NCBI GenBank assembly: GCA_014529385.2
Contig: CM043955.1
Span: 138,187,108 to 138,251,107, forward strand
Source of the DNA: Adiantum capillus-veneris
Taxonomy: Eukaryota; Streptophyta; Polypodiopsida; Polypodiales; Pteridaceae
Length of the DNA stretch: 64,000 nt
Direction: 5' to 3'
The notes under the pieces are model-generated. The model saw only the letters and a program-made list of their open reading frames with translations, had not been told where the DNA came from and ran no database searches. Every line of letters begins with the position of its first letter. Position 1 is the stretch's first letter. The translations under genes and the position numbers were made by a program. Of the stretch, positions 45,597 through 56,316 are shown piece by piece.

Positions 45597-46388
45597 ACCA
45601 GCACCAGTATCGGGCCAGTCCAGTCCAGTATAGCAATACAGTACCAGTCCAGTCCAGTACCAATCAAGTCCAGTCTAGTAACAGTCTAGTCTAGTCCAGA
45701 ACTAGTCCAGTCCAGTACAATACCAGTCCAGTCCAGTACAATACCATTCCAGTCCAGTACCAGTCAAGTCCAGTGTAGTCTAGTCCAGTACCAGTCTAGT
45801 CCAGTACCAATCAAGTCCAGTCCAGTAGCAGTACAGTACCAGTCCAGTCCAGTACCAATCAAGTCCAGTCCAGTCCAGTCCGGTAGCAGTACAGTACCAG
45901 TCCAGTCCAGTACCAATCAAGTCCAGTCTAGTAGCAATCCAGTCCAGTACAGTACCAGTCTAGTACCAATCAAGTCCAGTCTAGTAGCAGTCTAGTCTAG
46001 TCCAGTACTAGTCCAGTCCAGTACAGTACCAGTCCAGTCCAGTCCAGTACCAATCAAGTCCAGTCTAGTACAGTACCAGTACAGTACCAATCAAGTCCAG
46101 TCTAGTAGCAGTCTAGTCCAGTACTAGTCCAGTCCAGTACAATACCAGTCCAGTCGAGTACCAATGAAGTCCAATCTAGTAGTAGTCCGGTCCAATCTAG
46201 TCCAGTACTAGACCAATTGAGTACTAGTCCACCTAGTACCAGTCCAGTCTAGTCCAGTCCATACCAATCAAGTCCAGTCCAGTAGCAGTATAGTACCAAT
46301 CCAGTCCAGTCCAGTTCAGTCCAGTCCCAATCAAGTCCAGTCCAGTTCAGTCCAGTCCAGTAGCAGTACAGTAGCAGTCCAGTCCAGC
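45597..46388. repeat. CCAGT/CAAGT pentamer array, about 790 bp
   Basis: Nearly the whole stretch is built of the pentamer CCAGT with variants (CTAGT, CAAGT, ACAGT, CCAAT). Higher-order blocks recur, such as TACCAATCAAGTCCAGTC. It lies 570 bp upstream of the SWIM gene start and 725 bp upstream of the methyltransferase-like gene. No coding potential. Confidence 0.95.
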
Positions 46389-46680
46389 CGCTTTGCTTAA
46401 GACTAGAAAGAGGTCAAAAATAGTGAATGTCAAAGCTTAGGTTTGAAGCATTACTACTTCAAGAACCAATCGTCTACCTGCTCGAGCTAACACAGTCCAG
46501 TACCATCGTGCGCGCATCATGTTGGTGCCTCCTCTCTCTCTCTCTCACACACACACAAACACACACACACACACTATTGTCGTTGCAGCGTCGGAAGATA
46601 GACCGCAGAGAACCGTTCAACGCAGAAAAAAAGGGGGACGCAGAGCCCGCCTATCATCCGTGCCCGCCTATATACCGTTG

Positions 46681-47056
46681 ACAAAGCTCACCAAATCTAC
46701 AAAAAAGGGGGGAGGCAGAGCTCCCCCATCATCCGCACGCGCACGCGGATTATGGGAGAGCTCTGCCCTCCCCCCTTTTTTTTGGAAATTTTGGATTAAA
46801 GCATACAATCTATCAAATAGATGTCATTAAATTTTGGGATTAACTCCACAAAATTAATGAAAATAGCACAAAGCTCACCAAATCTTTGTAGATTTGGTGA
46901 GCTTTGTCAATGGTGTTGCTGGAAATAGTCTTTTGATTAAGTTTTTTGAAATTTTTTTCCCCCATCATCTGTGTCGACAAAAAAAGGGGAGGCAGAGCTC
47001 CCCAATCATCCGCGCGCACGCGGATGATGGGGGAGCTCTGCCTCCCCTTTTTTTGC
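46681..47056. repeat. Nested foldback hairpins upstream of the methyltransferase-like gene
   Basis: Two strong hairpins, 46700-46784 and 46979-47054, share the arm GGGGAGGCAGAGCTCCCC and a loop with CGCACGCG, each bordered by A- and T-runs. A third inverted repeat pairs ACAAAGCTCACCAAATC (46868-46884) with its complement at 46891-46907, and a copy of the same word is at 46681-46697. They look like one or two foldback MITEs. Confidence 0.8.
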
Positions 47057-47112
47057 ATTTTTTATGTGGTCTTATATAAACTAAAAACTATATTATATGT
47101 GTTGTGTAGATA

Positions 47113-50100
47113 ATGGCACCAAAGAGGGATAGCAAGAAAAGAAAACCTCCAGTCTCTCCTTTTAGCAACCGTCAAGTGAGCATGAAGCTTAGGTCCGGTT
47201 GTATACCAAAGGGAGCTATCGATCAGGAGGCATCATCACGAGTCCAACATTTGGACACTCCACCAAATAAAAAGAACAGGATTCTCAAAAGGTGTGTTTT
47301 TATTGATGATGAGGCTCAAGTTGATGAAGACTCCAACAACATCGAAGATGACGTAGAGATCACAGGTAAATTATGAGTGTATGCTATAATTTTATATTAT
47401 AAATTTTTCAATGGTAGATTGTTAAATTTGATGGTGGAAGTTTTATTTTGTTTGGAAAGTTTGGTAATTAATAACCATGTGGGAGAGTAAGAAAGGGCGA
47501 ACCATTTTTTATCTACATACCATTGATAGTTGCTAGAGAAAATATTCAGTACTGTTTTTGTTTATGTTGGAGAAAAGGTCCTTAAATCTGATGTGAGAGC
47601 CCTATATAGGGTGTGCGGTTTTTTTTTTTAAGTTGTCTCTGTACAAAGGAGACTCTTGAAAAATTTCTGTAAATTAAATACTTTACACTATCTAATCCTA
47701 ATTGCATATGTTTTTGGACAATTGAATGTTTGTCACTTGTTATCTCTATGCAGAGACCAATGTTCACATTGAAGATCATCATGACAATGAAGAACATAGT
47801 GATCCTAAAGGGGATGAGGAGAATAAGCATTCCAAACACCTAGGCAAGCAAATTTCGCTTGGCTTGATGAAAGATGTTCTAAGTCAGTTTTATGTAAAGA
47901 AGAAGACATTGCCTCCTCCGGCTCCACTTTGTCGACTCATGGTGCATGAGGCTGTTAGGTTTGCTAGAGATGATGTAGAATGGATCATTTCCTCATTTGA
48001 TTTTGCTGGGTATTTAGAAACTATGGGGCATTTCCTTGTGTCCGTTGGGGATTCTAGAGGAGATATCATTCCCGTGACCACAGTGGATTTGGAGGAATGG
48101 GCACCACTTTGGCGGGAAAGAAATGTTGAGTTCGAGAGATCACTTGGTAGAGAATGGAAGGAGCTCAAAGGAAAAAAGTTTTTGGTATGGGATGGAAACC
48201 ATAGGCTAAAAACATGGTGGAAGAGAATCAAAGATAGTAAGATCTTTCACCTTTTTCACTCTTTTGTTGTAAAGCTTTGTTTTTACAAATGATGATTTTT
48301 TTGTGTGTGATAGAGTACTCGGACAATGGTCAATACCATGTTAGTGTTCATTGCCAATTCCTTGAGTTGTCTAGAGAAAAAGAAGCAGAGTTGCTTCTTG
48401 CACTTGACACTTCCAATGCGTAAGTTTGTTAATTGCATGTTGACTCTCATTTTTTTGCAAGCAATGCTTGTGTTCAACTCTTTGTTTTCAATTTTTCTGC
48501 AGCATTTCTAGGGCACATGTCATGCCAAACATCACTCATGAAGTTTATATGTTTCAAAGATTTGGCATGGCAAATAAAGATTCAATCCTTCAAAAATTGA
48601 CACCTGATATGAGAGAATGGGCTAGGGTGGAGATGACTGTGGAGGCAAGGTATTACCATGGTGCTGCACCATGGTACAACACTCCATGTGGATTGATATC
48701 TCAACTTGTGTGGAAGGTGATACCTACTCTACATGTTGGGTAATTAATGTAAAATTTTATTATGGTTTCAATACAGTGTTTTGTATTAGGATGAGTTCAC
48801 TGCATTTATGTCCAAAGAAAGAGCAAAGCTAGATGCACTTGGACTAAATGATGTTGAGAAGAATAAGAGACTGGACAAGGCCACAAAGGTAGAAGAGGAA
48901 CGGTTGAAAGATAGGGGCTACAAGTACTTGTCAATCGCCAATCCTCTTAATGGTGATGAGTTCTTCAAGTTGCTTTTGAGCATTAAATGGGATGAACCTA
49001 GAATGCTAAAGATCACTAGAGATAAGCTCTAAAATCACTCCTGAGAGGTATTGAAGCTATTACTTTCTCATTTTTAATTGTATTCATTCAATTTTGTTTT
49101 TCTATATGATTAAGTGGTATGTTGTTCTTATTGCTTGTAGAAAGAAGATAATTTTGCACCTCATGAGCCTCACTAAGTCTAAGGATCCACAATATCTTCA
49201 TTTTGGTGATTAAAAGCTTTTTAGAAGTTACATGAAAAAGGAGACTTATTGGGCTCACTTGCATGGGGAGGCTACACTTATGATTGAAAGGATGCAAGTA
49301 GAAGGTCCACAACTTCCTAATTCTTTTGACCTATTCTACAAGATGAGCATGAAGAATCATATTTTGCAGGTAGACGTTTGACCATTGTTTTTAAAAGAAT
49401 ATAGACATGTTTTAATTTACACAAGATCAAGTTGAGTGTGCTTTTTGATTATTACTATGTATGTAGGCTTTTATTTATCTAATGGATGCGGTGAAGTCTT
49501 CCGACTCTAGTGAGAAGATGCCGGAGCTTGTGTTGTCGGCTAAGAGAGTGATTTACAGGTTTGCATCTTCCACTTGCACTCTTTGCAAAAAAAAGAGCAT
49601 TTCATTTTTTTGTGATGGTTTGGTGACAGTGGGTCATTTTGAGAATGGTGAAATTTCATTTTGTGTTTACAAAAAATCCTTAAATTCCCGGGTGGATGGT
49701 TCTTTTGACAATATGCGTGTGTATAATGTCTATGTTGAAAACACTTAAATCCCTTGTGGGAGCCCAAGATAGGGTTTATGGTTTATTTTGAAAAAGTATT
49801 CTCCATACAAAGGAGACTCTGACTTTTTTTTTTTAGGATACATGACATTTATTATGCTATTGCGTTTATATGCTTTTCAAAGTGGATGATTCTCTAAAAT
49901 TTGTGTAGATGGGTTATGCAATGCTTTGAGGCGCAGGAATTGAATGAAGCCCCATTATTCACTAGCGAGTGGATTGATGTACATGATGAGAATACAATGT
50001 TCTCTCCCTCTTTGATTGAAAGGAATCTGACAACATGGGAAGCCAAGGTTTGTCCTTGGTGGTTGGATTATCCACTAGGAGTTATTCCAAAGCAAGAGTT

Positions 50101-51822
50101 GGAATTACGTAAGAGTAAGTATCCTAACACTAGTGGCTCTTTTATTTTGAGAATGTATATGTCTTACTTTAGTACTAATTTATGTGATATTGTGCTATAT
50201 GGTTGTTGAGTGAAGGGTTTCAAAATGAGAGTGATGAGTACTTACAGGAGACACAAGAAGAGTCTCTCCCTCCCGTTTCTCAAGGAGTTACTCAAAACAC
50301 CATTGAGAGTGGCTCTCTAGGTACTCCACTAGCAAGCAATGTACTCAAGAAGGGTAAAGGAAAAATGGAGCCTCCAAGTACATCAAGGAAATCCACTCCT
50401 TCTTCAATGCCTCCCATTGTGCCATCTGCAGAGCTCGGCATGTCCTCTTTGGGAACCACTATACCACATATGGCACCCTCTTCTAATGTGCCCACTACAT
50501 CCTCATTGGTGCACACTACTTCATTTGTTGCAGAGTCTTCACGTGGGCGAGAGGCTTGGGAGAGAAGGCCGATCACACGATCTGCTGGTAAGTTTAAGAA
50601 AATTGTTAGCATATCTGTCTTCCATATTTCCTAATTCAAAGCTAATTTGGATAATGCTTGCAGGGTTCCATTACCAAACTATTGTAGATGTTTTGCTTGT
50701 GGATATATCACAAATTGATAAGTTTGCCCTTGATAGGTAGATTTTCATAGTGCTTACTTATTTGCATTTTCTTCTTGCATTGTTCTATGATTTTGAACAT
50801 AATTCATGTTTGGTTTTCTTATAGCATCAACAAATTTTTTGCGACACAGAATACAAATCTATATAGCAAAGATGGTGTGCCATGTCGTGAGGTTGCTAGG
50901 CTTATCTTTGCAGATTTTCCTACAAGTTTGCTTGTGGATGGTCTAGGACCAATCCCATTGGGTAAGTAACTTTTCTTTGGACTAGTACCTACAACTAACT
51001 ATGGTTGTATGCTTACATGTCATCATTCACTTTTGTAGAGGGCATGAGTGTTCCCAAGTGGAACACATTTTCCAGGGGTCTAGTGACACGGTGCATGGAT
51101 GTTGCTCGTGAGTTTTTGGCCGATGAGGGGTTTTTAGTGGCCATGTGCATGGCCGAGCATGTTGGAGATTTTATTGCAGATGCAACTAGGGTAGGACTTG
51201 TGCTCTTACGTACATGGACTCTCATGTGTAATAAGAAGGCATATCGGCATCCACTCACTAGAGAGGCGGTAAGATAACAAAATTAGTTTCATAGTTTAAT
51301 TTCCTAACCAAAAACATTGTAGCTATGCCATTCATTCTTTGAGTTTTTTATTCATGCAGGTACTTGATCTTACCATGTGTCTTTGGTATCGTATTGGCCA
51401 TCCTATGCCACACTGTGATAGAGAGGCAGGGAAGAAAATTGCCGAGAGATTGTTTCCAGCAGATTGTAGCTACATGATAGATGATGTAGTCTTCCCCATT
51501 GAGATTGATGGTGTTATTCTTAGAGGCGGGGCAGAGCGGTCTTCTTTGTTCTTTTGGTAAGACTAGTCCAAAGTATGATACTAGTGAATGTTATGGTATA
51601 TATGTGTTTGCATTCGGTTTCTAATTTATTTTTTATATGGTCAGGTGGTTGTTGGAAACATTTCTTGAGCCTCATGACTATGTTTTGGACTTGTTTGCGG
51701 GGTGTGGTGGTTTGGGCCGAGCTTCTGCGGAAGATATGAGGCATTGCATGTGTCTAGAGCTAGATCATGTGCTCTATGAAAGATGTTTGACCGATATTGC
51801 ATGTGGACCTGTGAAATGTTGA
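47113..51822 (+). pseudogene. ParB-like / N4-N6 DNA methyltransferase-like gene, 14 exons, MULE cargo
   Basis: Exons (frames agree at every junction except after exon 5): 47113-47365, 47754-48236, 48314-48419, 48503-48716, 48790-49047, 49141-49379, 49467-49558, 49909-50114, 50216-50587, 50664-50736, 50825-50961, 51039-51268, 51360-51556, 51645-51822. The start MAPKRDSKKRKPP is basic, like a nuclear signal. Exon 2 has FLVWDGNHRLKTWW, resembling the ParB/Srx-type G-x-HR motif; exons 3-4 continue ELSREKEAELLLALDTSNA. A Ser/Thr/Pro-rich linker is in exon 9. Exons 11-14 follow the beta-class amino-methyltransferase order: LIFADFPT (motif IV position, DPPY degenerate), a long helix with EFLADEGFLVAMCMAEHVGDF, then FFWWLLETFLEPHDYVLDLFAGCGGLG (quoted in two parts: FFWWLLETF and YVLDLFAGCGG, motif I). 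A TAA ends exon 5 early (49030) and exon 6 has a TAA at about 49210, so this copy is probably dead. Function inferred from motifs. Confidence 0.6.
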
Positions 51823-52434
51823 TTGCGGATGCACATTTGGTTGAGGAAACTCTATTCTGACAGTACACATCTTCATGTTTTGATTTATGTTTTTATGTAC
51901 ATGGCAGCCATATGACATTGACATGGCATTTTGGTATGCTCCATACATTTCATTTGGATATTTCATCTGTGTTTGTTTGGTACATGACCGCCACATGATG
52001 TGGAGATGACTTTGATTGGAGCTTTCTTTTGTAGTTAGATTATGTTGTACTGAGCCTCATGACCATGTTTTGGACTTGTTTGTGGGGTGTGGTGGTTTGA
52101 GCTGACCTTCTGCGGAAGATATGAGGCATTGCATGTGTCTAGAGCTAGATCATGTGCTCTATGAAAGATGTTTGAGCGATATTGCATGTGGACCTGTGAA
52201 ATGTTGATTGCGGATGCACATTTGGTTGAGGAAACTCTATTCTGACAGTACACATCTTCATGTTTTGATTTATGTATTTATGTACATGGCAGCCATATGA
52301 CATTGACATGGCATTTTGGTATGCTCCATACATTTCATTTGGATATTTCATTTGTGTTTGTTTGGTACATGACCGCCACATGATGTGGAGATGACTTTGA
52401 CTGGAGCTTTCTTTTGTAGTTAGATTATGTTGAC
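51667..52434 (+). repeat. Tandem duplication, 385-bp period, covering the last methyltransferase exon
   Basis: The segment starting GAGCCTCATGACTATG (51667) recurs at 52052 with few changes and includes motif I (GACTTGTTTGCGGGGTGTGG) and 3' sequence. In the second copy GGCCGAGCT became GAGCTGACC, creating a stop. The rest to 52783 is noncoding MULE end. Confidence 0.9.
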
Positions 52435-52792
52435 ACCATTGGCTTGTGTGTTGATTTTTGTGAGATAACAAAATCATTGAAGTGATGGAAATAAGAGTTT
52501 ATGTGAAAGAAATCCCATGTGGGAGACCACGTTTTCAATACAGCCTCAAAAATACATACAAATGGTGCTTTTTATAAAGTTTCATTTTGCATAAGCATAG
52601 ACATGCTTCCATATTTCTTAAAAGTGTTTGGTAGTTGAAGGATTGTATTGTAAGGTTTTGAGTTTTTCCACTATACAATGATATTTAAAGATATCATTGG
52701 TGTAAAATTTGGGTTTAAAAGCTCGAAAAAACAGTTCCAATTGTAAAAGCTCGAAACTGAAAGCTCGCAAAAATAAAACCCCCTCTTCAAAG

Positions 52793-53301
52793 GTGTAGTT
52801 TCCTTTCTTTTCTGTGTACACCTTAACTTCATCTCGGCGCATTATCACACTATCCTCTTTGTTGGAGAGGTCTAGTGCGGCTGCCACTACTTTCTCTGTG
52901 ATTACAATCTCCATGTCTGGCTTGCCTTGCAGATCCGTAACTTGGGCCACTCCATCTTCTTTGATTGTCATCACAGACTCCCATACTCTTTTTATGTCAA
53001 TTCCGGCTGGCACGGCTTCAAAATAATTGTGGAGATCTATCTTCTCCTGGTACTCTGCCATCTTGCTTCTGACAAACTCATTGAGCTCCCGCGGTAGCAT
53101 GGGTAGCTCTATTACATTTCCTTTGGTATCTTTGAACACGCCTTGGTAGATCTTCAGATCATTTGACTCTAGCAAGTCCTCTTGAATCCACGTGTTGGTT
53201 GGCTTTAGAGTTCCTTCTGGGATGACAAACGGCTCCACTTCTTCTAAATAGTCTTTTATTGTCATCCTTTTCTTCTTGGCCGGTGATTTTGCAGCTGCCA
53301 T
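52793..53301 (-). pseudogene. ORF3 N-terminal domain of element G, part before the MULE
   Basis: The ATG (53299-53301) follows ...GCAACAG|GATCT, a splice-like acceptor with a GCTAACTT branch site 22 bases upstream, as in B. Visible: MAAAKSPAKKKRMTIKDYLE (basic start), ELPMLPRELNEF, VMTIKEDGVAQVTD, ITEKVVAAALDL, VYTEKKGNYTFEE. This is the best-preserved start of the ORF3 family. The MULE enters right after TFE(E/D), and the domain resumes at 41815. Codons reading on into the MULE to 52618 are not part of the gene. Confidence 0.75.
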
Positions 53302-53329
53302 AGATCCTGTTGCACTCAGTAGTCCGAAG

Positions 53330-53500
53330 TTAGCGTTTTTTCCATATCAGCTGAGGAACTGAGTTTTAACTATCCAAATGACTTGAAAATTGAAAATAAA
53401 ACTTAAAAGGAACTTGGGAAATTGTGCATGTGCTCATAGTGTTATTATGGCCAAATTTTATCATTTAGACATCCTATGCATAGGATGTCTTTTTCATCAG
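53330..53500 (-). other. Remnant of the G spacer with one palindrome
   Basis: Between the truncated RNase H start (about 53500) and the ORF3 acceptor lies a short remnant of the spacer. It contains a perfect 24-bp palindrome at 53467-53490 (AGACATCCTATG plus its complement). Integrase, the second retropepsin-like domain and most of the intron are deleted here. Confidence 0.6.
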
Positions 53501-54880
53501 ATTTTCCTTCAGCTTTTGGAATGAAGTTTCACACTCCTCAGTCCAGTCTAAATTGACTAACAAACGATACAAAGGTTGTGCGATGACTGCGTACATATAT
53601 ATGAATCTTCAATAATATCCACAATGGCCCATGAAGGATTGCACTTGTTTCGCATTAGTAGGCCTGGGCAGGTCTACTATGACTTTGATTTTGTCTAGGT
53701 CAGTGGTTATGCCATTTCTTGAGACAATGTGTCCTAAGATGCGACCTTGCCTAACCATAAAAATGCACTTTTCCGGGTTAAGATAGATACGATATGTTCT
53801 GCATTTTTCAAATACCTTTTGCAAATGGTCAATACGTTCCTCTTGTAGAAGAGAGTGTACAAAAAGATCATCCATGTATATTTCTAAGAATATTCTTAGG
53901 TATTCTTTGAACGCATGCATCATTAACCGTTGAAAGGTAGCTGGGGCATTAGTTAAGCCAAAAGGCATAACCTGATACGCATATATTCCCCATTTTGTGG
54001 CAAAAGCTATTTTGTGTTTATCCTCTATTGCAATTGTCAGTTGGTTGATCCTAAAAACCCACCTAGAAAGGAATAAGCCCGTTTTCCGGCCACCCTCTTA
54101 AGTACATGTTCTGTGATCGGCAAGGGATAATTATCCCTTATGGTGGCTGCATTTACCTTTTTGAGGTTTACACACACTCACAGTTTTCCATTCTTCTTGG
54201 GGACAACCACAATGGGTGACACCCAATCTGTATGTTCGATTTCATAGATGAATTCAGCATCCATCAGCTTGTCAATCTCCTCTTTGATTTGTTTAGCAAA
54301 TGTGTCATTATATGTATTGTTTGTTGGGTGAAAGCATGTTAACCTGTCATGCTTTTTCATGTCCCGGACAATGCTAACTAGCACAATTTTGACATATGTT
54401 AACTAGTACAATAACTTGATCTACATCTCCAAGATCTATAACATATAATATATCAATAGAAAGCACTTGAAACAAGGAATCCAAATGTACAACCTCTGAC
54501 AAATTTTGATATTATTTGTAAAAAAGTTACCGGGGACGCCCAACTTTTTGAAGATGTGCTAACTTGAAACTGCTAACTAGCACAAAAAGCGCGACAAATT
54601 AACATGCTTTCACCCTGCTAGGTTTGGCATCTGATTTCAAATGAATTGTATGTTGACATATCGATGGATCAACTCCTTTGAGGTCTTTGTAGGACCATGC
54701 AAACACATCTTTATACTTCTTGAGAAGTTGTGTTAGCCGTTCTTCTTCTTCAAGCTCTAAATCGGTTGCGATATAGACTGGCTGAGGCTTTTCACCTGGT
54801 TCAGCGAGGTCTATTCTTTTTGCATTTTCCAGCCCATCATTAGATTCTTTGTTTGTTCTTTCCCTGACTGGTGGTGTCAT
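53500..54880 (-). pseudogene. Reverse transcriptase of element G
   Basis: Starting at 54880: RIDLAEPGEKPQPVYIATDL, VFAWSYKDLKGVDPSICQHT, SDAKPS, then a 290-bp insertion, DTFAKQIKEEIDKLMDAEFIY, TDWVSPIVVVPKKNGKL, TGA (54178-54180), VCVNLKKVNAATIRDNYPLP, decayed region, MPFGLTNAPATFQRLMMHAF, EIYMDDLFVHS, GHIVSRNGITTDLDK, VQSFMGHCGYY. RNase H is only begun before the deletion at about 53490. The TGA occurs at the identical codon as in B (12039). Confidence 0.85.
54326..54615. mobile_element. 290-bp inverted-repeat element (MITE-like) in RT of G
   Basis: Perfect 17-bp terminal inverted repeats: GGGTGAAAGCATGTTAA at 54326-54342 and its complement at 54599-54615. Precise removal restores the RT frame (KPS then KQTIHNDTFAK, matching KPSKQRPYTCKETFAR in B). 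No target duplication is apparent. Inside, GCTAACTAGCAC occurs twice in the same orientation. No coding capacity. Confidence 0.8.
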
Positions 54881-55264
54881 TATGATTTTTTTGTCCTAGA
54901 TGGTGAATTTCCGATAGTGTGATGGTACATTCATGTTTTCTTTTTCTGACTCCCCTGTACCATCACTATCTCCCTCAGTAGTCCATACCTCTCTTAAAGA
55001 CCGTTGGTATTTCTGTTTACGCTCCAGTTTGGTTTACTCTGGGTCTTTTGTTGTTTCTTTTTTTTATTTTTGAGATTTTTGTGATTTTGTTTCTATTTTA
55101 GCTTTCCGTACTTGTCTTATTTTCTCTCACGTTCCTTCCTTTCAAACTTTTGAGAATCTTCCTAATATTTGATCTTTTACACAATCCTCTGCTTTTACAA
55201 GCATTAGGTAGTGAGTTTTATCTTTGATCCTGGGCATCAAGTTCTCTCTCGCTTTGTTTTCAGC

Positions 55265-56260
55265 TCATTTTTTTCTATAGCGTTTCTGGTGTCTAGGGTG
55301 CTGATTGGCAAAATCATAGAACTTGATATCCTCTGTTTTCTCCCCACACTCACTTGAGTTGTCTGAACACTCGTTATCTGCATCGTTATTTACCTCCAGA
55401 TGCTCAGAGGAGTTATAAAACTCTTCTTGTTCTGGTGGTTCTACCATCTCATCTCCTCCTGGTATAAGGCTTACCATGTAATAGGGTAGCACATCATAGC
55501 CATCCTTATCGCAAAATTTTGTCGTTGGGCTATCTGTAATGGTACAGACATCCAATGTTGCTAGTATGTGTTCCCATTCCAGAGGTTCCAAGGCATCTTC
55601 AGGAAAAGGTTCCGGAATATAATCCTTGTCCTCAATCGCTCTTTCTAAGATGCATTCCTCTCTTTTTAAGCTCCCACAAATTGAAGCTCCGCACATCCAT
55701 AGCTCTTTTTGTTGCCCTAACCATGCTGGGAGTTCTGATCCTGCCAATGTAGCTGAATCAAACTCTTCCACTGGTGTCTGGTTCACATCCTTGTAACTAT
55801 GGTCTTTCAAGTGTATTTTGGTTGTTGTCTCGCCATTTCTGAGGTATATGTGGTCGTAACCCCAATCCTCGACCATCTTCAATTGTCGCATGAATGGTCT
55901 TCCCAAGATGATCTCGTAATTGTTCTTTTTGTCAAAATCGACTATTGCAAATGTATGCTCATACTCGATTCCGCACGAGGTGACAATAACTTTTTCTAAG
56001 AGTCGTAGAGGCTTCTCCATGAACCCATCTGCCAATTGAAATTTCATTCTAGTAGCTCTCAAAGCCGGTTTTCCCCATTTTTTCCAGATTTCCTTGGTGG
56101 CAATAGCGACTCCTGCTCCACTGTCGAGAATAGCTTTGGAAACTACTCCTTAGAATTCTACTGGTAGCATGGTGTTTCCATCTTCTCCCTCGCAAAACTC
56201 TCCAACCTTGTTTAAAGGTACAGGCCTGGTGTTTAGCTGAGGCTTGTCCAATTCTCTTAT
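55265..56260 (-). pseudogene. Protease and linker of element G
   Basis: The active site AILDSGAGVAIATKEIW is near 56125 in one frame; a frame change leads to LADGFMEKPLRLLEKVIVTS and YEIILGRPFMRQ (from 56062). A linker to RT follows (KREECILER, EPFPEDALEPLEW), matching 10668-10946 of B. The 54881-55264 stretch is degraded pol linker without a clear domain. Confidence 0.75.
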
Positions 56261-56316
56261 CCCTTCTTGGAGTTTTGAGGTGGGGTCTTTCACTCCAAAT
56301 TTTTCTAGGCATTTGC

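Larger units (their letters stand above)
41826..52783. mobile_element. 10.96-kb Mutator-like element (MULE) with two divergent genes
   Basis: Flanking direct repeats TCTTCAAAGG at 41816-41825 and 52784-52793 (9-10 bp, as for Mutator-like elements) interrupt ORF3 of G. Joining across one copy restores a frame matching B. Ends are inverted repeats: left GTTTTATTTGCGAGCTTTCA, right (complement) GTTTTATTTTTGCGAGCTTT, with repeated GCGAGC/CGAGCTTT words further in. Inside are a SWIM zinc-finger gene (-), a repeat-rich intergenic region and a ParB/methyltransferase-like gene (+). A SWIM protein and a 9-10-bp duplication both suit a MULE. Not seen: a complete DDE transposase core. Confidence 0.75.

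Noticed and set aside
51645-51822. C5-cytosine DNA methyltransferase
   Set aside because: DLFAGCGG also fits motif I of C5 enzymes, but there it is N-terminal and followed by PCQ and ENV motifs. Here it is at the extreme C-terminus, as in beta-class amino-methyltransferases.
51641-52477. Minus-strand frames over the 385-bp duplication
   Set aside because: Their sequence is explained by the antisense of the last methyltransferase exon and its tandem copy.
47113-52600. Ordinary host gene rather than transposon cargo
   Set aside because: It lies between MULE inverted ends and target duplications that interrupt a retroelement ORF, so it arrived with the element.
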